Shown here piece after piece: positions 1 through 5,063 of a DNA stretch of 5,565 bases (position 1 is its first letter; each line of letters starts with the position of its first letter). The translations under genes and the position numbers were made by a program. The DNA lies in contig QHXL01000442.1 of assembly GCA_003222935.1 (NCBI GenBank), forward strand, positions 1 to 5,565, in the 5' to 3' direction. Source of the DNA: Acidobacteriota bacterium. GTDB taxonomy: Bacteria > Acidobacteriota > Blastocatellia > Pyrinomonadales > Pyrinomonadaceae. The notes beneath the pieces were generated by a model. It had not been told where the DNA came from, ran no database searches, and saw nothing but the letters and a program-made list of their open reading frames with translations.

Positions 1-5
1 AAACG

Positions 6-521
6 ATGGCAGCGAAGAAATCAACGATCAAATCATTACTTTGTGCGATCACACTTCTTACGGTCCTCTCGTGCAGCATTCAACAATCGGAGAAAACAAA
101 AATGGACACGGCAGCAAACAACAGCGAAGTCATTTTTCCGAAAGGCGAACCTGCTCCAGCCGATTATTTTACGGGCAAGGTGCATCTCCAGATGCTCGCT
201 CAGAAAACAGAGAGCAATGAGTATTCGGTTGGCAGCGTGACGTTCGAACCGGGTGCGAGAAGCAACTGGCACACACATCCGGCAGGTCAGACTCTCATTG
301 TTCTCAGCGGCAGAGGGCTTTATCAGGAAAAAGGAAAGCCTGTAAGAACGATCAATAAAGGCGAGACGATCATTTGCCCTTCCAACCTTGAACACTGGCA
401 CGGCGCGTCTCCCGATAGCCGGATGAACCACATCGCGATCACCAATGATAAAGGGGCTGGCGGTGTGGTTTGGCTCAAACCAGTTACGGACGAGGAATAC
501 AACGCTCACGAGAAGGGTTAA
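6..521 (+). CDS. Cupin-domain predicted lipoprotein, related to Mn-dependent hydroxynitrile-lyase cupins
   Basis: A 171-residue protein. Residues 1-23 form a signal peptide: basic start (AAKK), hydrophobic core LLCAITLLTVL, then VLSC with C23 as probable lipidation site, so it is likely anchored outside the cytoplasm. Residue -2 is Leu, which is not the classic lipobox. The rest (about 45-165) is a single cupin barrel. Motif 1 has H89-T-H91 and Q95 (HTHPAGQ), with Gln where many cupins have Glu; motif 2 has H130 and H132 (LEHWHG). The ligand set H89/H91/Q95/H130 keeps the spacing I recall for the Granulicella tundricola hydroxynitrile lyase (H53, H55, Q59, H94), and H142 falls where that enzyme has a key active-site His (H106). 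That enzyme is about 131 residues, so the extra length here is the leader and linker. It may bind Mn or Fe; the substrate is unknown. The start lies 5 nt from the window edge, so its ribosome site is only partly visible. The next gene starts 3 nt after the stop, implying co-transcription. Confidence 0.85.
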   Translation: MAAKKSTIKSLLCAITLLTVLSCSIQQSEKTKMDTAANNSEVIFPKGEPAPADYFTGKVHLQMLAQKTESNEYSVGSVTFEPGARSNWHTHPAGQTLIVLSGRGLYQEKGKPVRTINKGETIICPSNLEHWHGASPDSRMNHIAITNDKGAGGVVWLKPVTDEEYNAHEKG

Positions 522-524
522 GTC

Positions 525-1418
525 ATGAAAGCAACTGTTATGTATAAGGCCGGTGATGTTCGGATCGAGAACGTTCCCGATGCACGAGTCATCAATCCAA
601 GCGACGCACTAGTCAGAGTCACTCGTGCCTGCATTTGCGGCAGCGACCTCTGGCCATATAAGGCAATGGAGCAGAGCGAGACTGGTGTTGTCATGGGACA
701 TGAGGCCATTGGGGTTGTCGAAGACGTCGGCGAGGACGTTCGAAAGATAAAACGCGGCGACTTCGTCATCATGCCTTTCGCCTGGTCAGACGGAACCTGT
801 GAGTTCTGCGCCGATGGATTACAAACGGCATGCATTCATGGTGGGTTCTTCGGCAACGCGGAAGTCGCAGGTGCGCAGGCCGAGGCCGTTCGCATCCCTC
901 TCGCCGATGGAACACTCTTTTCTTTGCCGGTGGCAAAAGATGACGCACTAATGGCGTCGCTACTTACTCTTTCGGATGTAATGGGCACAGGTCATCACGC
1001 GGCCGTCACTGCGAAAGTTGCGCCTGGCAAAACTGCGGCGGTTGTTGGTGACGGCGCGGTAGGACTGTGTGGTGTAATAGCGGCGCGCAGACTTGGCGCA
1101 GATCAGATCATCATTTTGGGCCATCATCCAGATCGCATTGCGTTGGCTGAGGAATTTGGCGCGACCGATGTGGTGAAAGAACGAGGTGCCGAAGCCGTCG
1201 AGCGAGTCCTTGCGATAACTGGCGGCTTGGGCGCTCACTCAGTACTCGAATGCGTCGGCCTGGAGCAATCTACTGCCACCGCATTGGGAATTGTTCGTGC
1301 CGGCGGCGCGGTTGGTCGTGTCGGCGTACCCCAGGACCCAACGATTCCTTTGGGCGATGAATCGTTCTATAAGAACGTCACCATCGCAGGTGGTCCTGCT
1401 CCCGTGCGTGCACCATAA
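525..1418 (+). pseudogene. Zinc-dependent alcohol dehydrogenase (MDR superfamily), C-terminus lost by frameshift/deletion
   Basis: Medium-chain NAD(P)-dependent alcohol dehydrogenase of the Tdh-like type (COG1063). The GroES-like domain covers about 1-150. Catalytic zinc ligands are C38 (CICGSD), H59-E60 (GHE) and D151 (SDVMGTGHHA). The structural-zinc loop has C92, C95 and C103, with D89 where the first Cys usually sits (SDGTCEFC), a variant I recall in this subfamily. The Rossmann domain follows, with G-D-G-A-V-G at 175-180. The ATG has a good ribosome site (AAGGG at 513-517, 7 nt spacing) inside the end of the cupin gene. The family is usually about 345 residues; this frame ends at 297 just after GGPAPVRA, then one Pro and a stop. 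The missing final helices reappear out of frame at 1412-1492. Comparison from memory with intact relatives suggests about 23-25 codons are gone at the junction. The product is probably non-functional, unless the break is a sequencing error. Confidence 0.8.
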
Positions 1419-1492
1419 ATCTTGATGCAGTGCCTGACGGCTACCGTGCGATGAATGATCGTGAATCGATTAAGGTTCTCATTGAGCCGTGA
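1412..1492 (+). pseudogene. Displaced C-terminal end of the alcohol dehydrogenase
   Basis: Read from 1412 in the +2 frame relative to the dehydrogenase, 26 codons translate as TINLDAVPDGYRAMNDRE followed by SIKVLIEP and a TGA at 1490-1492. This is the characteristic end of the same dehydrogenase subfamily (VPDGYRAMNDRE, then KVL.EP). It follows directly on the last matching residues (PVRA, ending at 1412) of the broken reading frame. Together the two pieces make about 322 residues, some 23-25 short of the usual length. So the junction is a small deletion that also shifted the frame, rather than a simple one-base slip. No start codon or ribosome site precedes this piece, so it is a remnant and not a gene. 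Confidence 0.8.
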
Positions 1493-1548
1493 TCAAATCC
1501 ACTGCAGGTTAATGGCGTTGAAGGCCGAGTCTGGGGCGTGGTTTAATC

Positions 1549-1582
1549 GGGGCCGTTATTTCATCCAGGTATTGGAGGCCCC
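1549..1582 (+). promoter_or_regulatory. Inverted repeat overlapping the ribosome site of the small membrane protein gene
   Basis: GGGGCC at 1549-1554 is perfectly complementary to GGCCCC at 1577-1582, separated by 22 nt. The right arm covers the last two bases of the Shine-Dalgarno sequence GGAGG (1574-1578) and ends directly before the ATG at 1583. If the stem forms in mRNA it would hide the ribosome site. Six GC pairs with a long loop make a modest structure, so a regulatory role is only a suggestion. Confidence 0.3.
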
Positions 1583-1891
1583 ATGTCCCGCATCTTGCTC
1601 GGAACGATCTGCGGTCTCGTTTATGGCGCGCTCTCTGCTGCCTCAATGATTCCCTTGTCCTTCTCTAATAAGACCGCGGCGTTGACGGGGGCGTTTCTCA
1701 ATCGCTTCGCCATCGGTTTTGTTATCGGTGCGGCTCGTCTGCCGTTGCCGTCGTGGGCTCAAGGTCTCGTCTCCGGAATCTTGTTAAGTCTGCCAGACGC
1801 GATCATCACCAAAGCCTACGCACCGATCCTTATCCTGGGTGCCGTCGGTGGAATGATCATCGGACTCATTGTGGGGAAGTGGGGTGCGTGA
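1583..1891 (+). CDS. Small integral membrane protein of unknown function
   Basis: A 102-residue, very hydrophobic protein. The ATG is preceded by a perfect GGAGG (1574-1578) at 4 nt spacing, which supports this start. Four membrane segments are predicted by eye: about 4-24, 33-51, 56-72 and 78-98, rich in Gly and Ala with small-residue patterns such as GAVGGMIIG near the end. The loops are short. Distinctive stretches are LNRFAIGFVIG (39-49) and LSLPDAIITKAYAPI (69-82), which look like conserved family signatures, but I cannot name the family. Net charge is slightly positive, with K30, R41, R52 and K77 near segment ends. It begins 90 nt after the dehydrogenase remnant and its TGA overlaps the GTG of a candidate short ORF at 1884. 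Transport, a membrane-integrity role or a toxin-like peptide cannot be told apart from sequence alone. Confidence 0.75.
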   Translation: MSRILLGTICGLVYGALSAASMIPLSFSNKTAALTGAFLNRFAIGFVIGAARLPLPSWAQGLVSGILLSLPDAIITKAYAPILILGAVGGMIIGLIVGKWGA

Positions 1892-2015
1892 CCTCGGCCT
1901 TATCTCAGCAGAAATGCAATTGGAAATTTCAGAGAGGGTATCGTCAATCAAACAAGCGTTAGCGGCTAACTCCGATGAAAACCGATACCTAACCTCTGGA
2001 TTTGCTGGCGCTTAA
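1884..2015 (+). CDS. Candidate small ORF, 43 aa, overlapping the preceding stop
   Basis: A GTG at 1884 opens a 43-codon frame ending at TAA 2013-2015. It overlaps the end of the membrane protein gene by 8 nt (GTGCGTGA), an arrangement typical of translational coupling; a purine-rich GGGGAAG lies at 1873-1879. The peptide has a protein-like composition, including LGLISAEMQLEISERVSSI and KQALAANSDENRY, and looks soluble and probably helical; I recognise no family. An ATG at 1914 is an alternative start (33 aa). The last 27 nt lie antisense to the end of the alpha-galactosidase gene. The QALAAN stretch uses nearly the same codons as a QALAAN stretch in the kinase-like gene at 5449-5466. It could be a real small protein, a gene remnant or a chance ORF. 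Confidence 0.35.
   Translation: MRDLGLISAEMQLEISERVSSIKQALAANSDENRYLTSGFAGA
1958..1970. repeat. Palindrome GTTAGC-G-GCTAAC, copy 1
   Basis: A perfect 6-bp inverted repeat around a single central base, within a 19-nt block (1953-1971) that matches 5449-5467 with one mismatch. It lies between two convergent genes, inside the candidate small ORF. A one-base centre cannot form an RNA hairpin loop, so if it functions at all it would be as a DNA site for a dimeric protein. Confidence 0.35.
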
Positions 2016-3206
2016 CCTCAGCAGCACCACGTCGTGAGCCGGGACGATGACTTCATACGGCTCCTTCGTTGTGCTGCGTTTGTCCTTCCAGAGGTCGCGA
2101 ATTTGATAAGGAGTACTGCGAGCGTTCAATTCTTGTTTGGATAAGTCGTCCTTAATCGGTTCCGCGCTCCAATCCATTTCAATTTTTTGAGATGTGGTTC
2201 CCCGGTTTAGGAAGCATACCGCCCAATCTCCGCCATACAGTGGTTTAACCCAGATTTCTACGTTCTCTCTACTTGCGTACTTGAATCCTTGAATACCCAA
2301 CTGATCCTGATTAACAGCTATGACTTCTTTGTTGGTCAGAATTTCCCGGGTTTGACCGCTCATCTTACGGAGGTCATTACCGGCAATTAGCGGCGCCGCC
2401 AGCATGGCCCATAGCGAAAAATGAGCTCGATCTTCATTCTCACTCATCCCGTTCCCGACTTCCATCATGTCAGGATCATTCCAGTGATCTGCACCCGCAT
2501 GTTGGCGCAAGTCTTTCTGCATATCCAGAATTTGCAATACGCCCCAGGCTTTCCAGGTGCCGTGGTCCTTTATACAATCGAAGCAGTTAAAAATGTCGCC
2601 CGTCGTACGCCAGAGGTGGCCCACCGTTTTTCCCCACTCCCATGGTTTATTGTTGCCCCATTCACAGAGACTGAAGACGATTGGGCGTCCGGTGGCGAAC
2701 AGCGCGTCGCGCATAGTCGTATACGCGCCTTGAGCGCTCAGTCCTTCGGTGTTGCACCAATCATATTTCAGATAATCGACACCCCATCGAGCGTAACTGA
2801 GTGCATCCTGGTACTCGTGACCTCGACTGCCCGGGTGACCGCCGCAAGTTTTCGAGCCAGCATCGGAATAGATACCAAATTTCAGCCCTTTCGCATGTAC
2901 ATAATCGGCTAACGCTTTCATACCAGAGGGAAAACGTGTGGCATCGGGTTGGATAAACCCGAGGTTGTCACGAGCGCCGTGCCAGCAGTCGTCGATAACG
3001 ATGTATTGATAACCGGCGTCTTTCATGCCGCTAGCAACCATCGCGTCCGCAGTCTCTTTGATTAGTCCTTCATTGACATCGCATCCAAATTTATTCCAAC
3101 TGTTCCAGCCCATCGGCGGTGTAAGAGCTAACTTGTCGAACTTCTGAGCGACGATGGAGATCGAGCTACAACCGAACAGAAGAAAAAGCATTAGCAGAGT
3201 TTTCAT
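1989..3206 (-). CDS. Exported alpha-galactosidase, glycoside hydrolase family 27
   Basis: Retaining glycosidase expected to release terminal alpha-D-galactose (possibly alpha-N-acetylgalactosamine or beta-L-arabinopyranose) from oligo- or polysaccharides outside the cytoplasm. I chose the ATG at 3206 (405 aa), not the one four codons upstream at 3218, because GGAG lies 6 nt before it and the leader then begins MKTLLMLFLLFGCSS, a normal signal peptide. Cleavage may follow VAQ, or at the Cys of LFGC as a lipoprotein. Numbered from 3206, GH27 signatures are TPPMGWNSWNKFGC (29-42), VIDDCW (70-75), the YLKYDWC strand with nucleophile D149, and WRTTGDI with acid/base D204. The 55-residue gap between the two Asp equals that in rice alpha-galactosidase. 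HWNDPDMMEVGNG (241-253) completes the barrel. The last about 100 residues fit the usual beta-sandwich domain. Length is normal and the frame is unbroken. It converges on the small-ORF unit and diverges from the EPS genes. Confidence 0.93.
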   Translation of the reverse strand: MKTLLMLFLLFGCSSISIVAQKFDKLALTPPMGWNSWNKFGCDVNEGLIKETADAMVASGMKDAGYQYIVIDDCWHGARDNLGFIQPDATRFPSGMKALADYVHAKGLKFGIYSDAGSKTCGGHPGSRGHEYQDALSYARWGVDYLKYDWCNTEGLSAQGAYTTMRDALFATGRPIVFSLCEWGNNKPWEWGKTVGHLWRTTGDIFNCFDCIKDHGTWKAWGVLQILDMQKDLRQHAGADHWNDPDMMEVGNGMSENEDRAHFSLWAMLAAPLIAGNDLRKMSGQTREILTNKEVIAVNQDQLGIQGFKYASRENVEIWVKPLYGGDWAVCFLNRGTTSQKIEMDWSAEPIKDDLSKQELNARSTPYQIRDLWKDKRSTTKEPYEVIVPAHDVVLLRLSASKSRG

Positions 3207-3243
3207 TATCAGCTCCATTAGTCCATTTAAGTTTGTAAATTAG

Positions 3244-3278
3244 CGAGCACACAACTGCCCAGTCCAATAGTGTGTTCG
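3244..3278. promoter_or_regulatory. Imperfect inverted repeat upstream of the alpha-galactosidase gene
   Basis: CGAGCACAC (3244-3252) and GTGTGTTCG (3270-3277 plus 3278) are complementary over 9 positions with one G:T pair, separated by 17 nt. The element lies about 40-70 nt upstream of the glycosidase start codon, where an operator or a 5'-leader stem would be expected. No known regulator motif is recognised. Confidence 0.3.
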
Positions 3279-3529
3279 ACATGACGATCAACAAATTACT
3301 GGCGCGAACTCCACGTTTGATGATGCTCTTGCATTAACGCATTACAAGGCCCGCGCAGCAAACTTCTGCGTCAAGTCTTACCTCCGCATTGCAAACTACT
3401 ACGCGTTCACACCCACGTTTGGAATCTCCACTCCTTTAGACGTTTATCTTCTAAACAACCAGGTCGATTGTTTGTGTTACGCATTTCCCTAGCGATGGAT
3501 ATGCGCGCCGGGCTCTCTCTTTTCAAGCA

Positions 3530-3560
3530 TTACACAAGTACCTGAATGGTGCTTGTGTGA
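3530..3560 (+). promoter_or_regulatory. Strong hairpin just upstream of the EPS chain-length gene
   Basis: ACACAAGTACC (3532-3542) pairs with GGTGCTTGTGT (3548-3558) over 11 positions with a single T:G wobble, closing a 5-nt TGAAT loop. A further T:G and T:A pair extend the stem to 13. No T-run follows on either strand, so it is not an ordinary intrinsic terminator. It lies 12-24 nt before the two possible starts of the chain-length gene (TTG 3573, ATG 3585), so it could be a leader structure controlling translation, an antitermination element or a palindromic operator. Confidence 0.5.
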
Positions 3561-3572
3561 GTTCATCTGACT

Positions 3573-4241
3573 TTGAAGATCGGTATGTCCCTAATCCACC
3601 AATCACGCGGTCGAGATACCAATCGGCTGACAATTTCTCACAGCGCCTCAAGTTGGACGTTTCGGGAGATCGTCACCATAGTCTTTCTGCGAAAGTGGAT
3701 TGTACTGACTCTATTCGGAGCAATCGCCTCGCTCACCATTGCCCTGGCACTCTTTCTTCCCAACCAATACCAATCACGGATGCGGATCCTCGTAAAGAAC
3801 GCTCGCGCTGATGCCGTGATTAGCGGCGAGTCCACGAATACTCAACAGAGGGGCGAGGTAACCGAAACCCAAATCAATTCAGAGATCGCGTCCCTTACCA
3901 GCAAGGATTTGCTGGAACAAGTAGTCAAACAGAGCGGCCTCGACAAACAAGCGCCAAGTTCAATCTGGAGTAAGAACGTTCCCGCGGTCGAAAGAGCGGA
4001 CCTTCGTCTGGAAAAAGACCTCGAGATCAGCCCGACCAAGAAGTCCGACATCCGGTGCTGCAAAATCTCGCGAATCTCTACCTGGAAAAACATCTCAAGT
4101 TGCACCGGCCACCAGGCGCCACGGAGTTTTTTCAAACTCAGACCACCCATTTCGGCAATCAACTCCAGCAGGTTGAAACCGACCTGGCCAGTTTTCAAAA
4201 GCAGAAGGATTTCATCTCGCTCGACCAGGAGAAGCAACTGA
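3573..4241 (+). pseudogene. Wzz/GNVR polysaccharide chain-length determinant, N-terminal part (frame broken)
   Basis: N-terminal piece of a Wzz-type polysaccharide co-polymerase, an inner-membrane protein that controls the length of exported polysaccharide. The frame opens with TTG at 3573; the ATG at 3585 is a better start (MSLIHQSRG), with a weak GAAG 6 nt upstream. After a short cytoplasmic segment ending SSWTFREIVTIVFLRKW comes the first membrane helix (WIVLTLFGAIASLTIALALFL, about residues 36-57 from 3585). The periplasmic start follows: NQYQSRMRILVKNARADAV, TETQINSEIASLTSKDLLEQVV and DLRLEKDLEISPTKKSDI. Homology stops at about 4052. Beyond that the frame gives basic, Ser/Arg-rich nonsense (RCCKISRISTW...) up to the stop at 4239-4241. 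The rest of the protein continues in another frame from 4055. Relatives normally have about 15 residues (a VSY..DPELAA-like strand and helix) between KKSDI and VLQNL, which are absent here, so a small deletion is likely. Confidence 0.75.
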
Positions 4242-5050
4242 ACCTGCAAAAGATCGCCGAGGTTCGGTCCAAATATCTTGAGTCGATCGGCTTAGTCAAA
4301 GACACGGTCGAACGGATAACTAAGCTCCAACAACAGCTGGATCGGCTCCCGGTCCGAGTTAATACGCAGAGCCGGTCTTTGCCGAATCAATACTCGATCG
4401 AACGTCTAGGTACCATGTTGCTCGAGTTGAAGAATCGGCGCACCCAGTTGTTGACGAAGTTTCCTGAGGACGACCGTCTGGTAAAAGAAGTCGATCAGCA
4501 AATCAAAGACACCACCGCCACGCTTGAAGAGTCAAAGAAAGCAACTTCAGTCGAGCAATCGTCAGACCTTAACCCGCTCCGTCAAACATTGGAAACCGAG
4601 ATGGCGAAGGCGCGTCTCGAACTAGTCGGCGGTCAGGCACGTCGCGACGATCTCAAACAGCAGGTCGAACAATACAAGCTGGTGCTGGAACGTCTCGACC
4701 AGGCGACTAAAGAGCACACTGATTTGGAACGTCAAGTGAAAGAGGTCGAAGGCAATTATCAGCTGTACGCGAAGAAGCAGGAAGAAGCCCGCATTGCGGA
4801 TGAACTGGACCAGAAGAAGATCACAAACGTTTCACTCGCAGAGACGCCGGTGACACAACGAGCGCCGGCCAAGCCCAATCGCGGTCTAACCCTGGCGCTG
4901 GGTTTCTTCCTGGCTTTCTTTGTAAGTCTGTGTGCGTTGTTCGTCGCCGAGTTGTTTCGTGAAACAGTCCACACGCCACGAGAGCTTGAGCTTCTGACCG
5001 GTCTGCCTGTGATTGCTAGTTTGGATCGCGAGGCTCGCTCACGCGGATGA
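4055..5050 (+). pseudogene. Wzz/GNVR polysaccharide chain-length determinant, C-terminal part
   Basis: Continuation of the chain-length protein in the frame beginning at codon GTG 4055 (VLQNLANLYLEKHLKLHRPP). This codon lacks a ribosome site and is almost certainly the interior of the original gene. Numbered from 4055, residues 25-250 form a long periplasmic coiled-coil region rich in Gln, Glu, Lys and Leu. The GNVR-type segment near 231-247 reads VEGNYQLYAKKQEEARI. A Pro-rich stretch (TPVTQRAPAKPNRG, 264-277), typical of Wzz proteins before the second membrane helix, precedes TM2 at about 278-300 (LTLALGFFLAFFVSLCALFVAEL). A short cytoplasmic tail contains ELELLTGLPVIASL. The C-terminus and stop look complete. 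With the N-terminal piece the intact protein would have been about 500 residues. The kinase-like gene follows 13 nt after the stop, the usual Wzc-like pairing in a split arrangement. If the break at 4052 is a sequencing error, both pieces are one functional gene. Confidence 0.8.
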
Positions 5051-5054
5051 GGGG
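5049..5054 (+). promoter_or_regulatory. Ribosome binding site supporting a GTG start at 5064
   Basis: GAGGGG overlaps the end of the chain-length gene and lies 9 nt before GTG 5064. The only alternative start in the main kinase-like frame, ATG 5104, has AGGA directly abutting it with no spacing. The site therefore argues that translation of the kinase-like protein begins at 5064 and that the frame is interrupted near 5120. Confidence 0.5.
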
Positions 5055-5063
5055 TGAAACATA

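Larger units (their letters stand above)
3219..3572. other. Divergent intergenic region between the glycosidase and EPS genes
   Basis: About 350 nt with no convincing gene. It should hold the promoters for the alpha-galactosidase (minus strand) and the EPS operon (plus strand), but I see no strong sigma-70 or sigma-54 promoter pair on either side. The best minus-strand candidate is TTGGAC with TAATTT 19 nt further on, which is weak. The region holds three inverted repeats: 3244-3278, TTTAGA-N9-TCTAAA at 3435-3455, and the strong hairpin at 3530-3560. The near-repeats GCATTACAAG (from 3339) and GCATTACACAAG (from 3527) also occur. No transcription terminator with a T-run is visible. Confidence 0.6.

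Noticed and set aside
36..509. 157-codon minus-strand ORF over the cupin gene
   Set aside because: Fully antisense to the cupin, whose motifs are clear; composition is Arg/Phe-rich shadow-like.
1455..1649. 64-codon plus-strand ORF
   Set aside because: It begins inside the displaced dehydrogenase tail in a different frame and runs into the small membrane protein gene, which has the better ribosome site.
1953..1971. Integron attC-like core site
   Set aside because: GTTAGCG does not fit the GTTRRRY core, and no paired arms or cassette structure are present.
2421..2912. 163-codon plus-strand ORF across the glycosidase gene
   Set aside because: It is antisense to the well-supported GH27 catalytic domain and has no recognisable motifs or ribosome site.
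3530..3575. Intrinsic transcription terminator
   Set aside because: The stem is strong but no T-run follows on either strand.
3557..3811. 84-codon ORF from GTG 3557 overlapping the start of the chain-length gene
   Set aside because: Its first 30 codons look protein-like and could be a true N-terminus before another frame break, but there is no ribosome site, the GTG lies within the hairpin, and the frame at ATG 3585 already gives a plausible short cytoplasmic start.
3842..4249. 135-codon minus-strand ORF over the chain-length gene
   Set aside because: Antisense to clear Wzz homology in both pieces.
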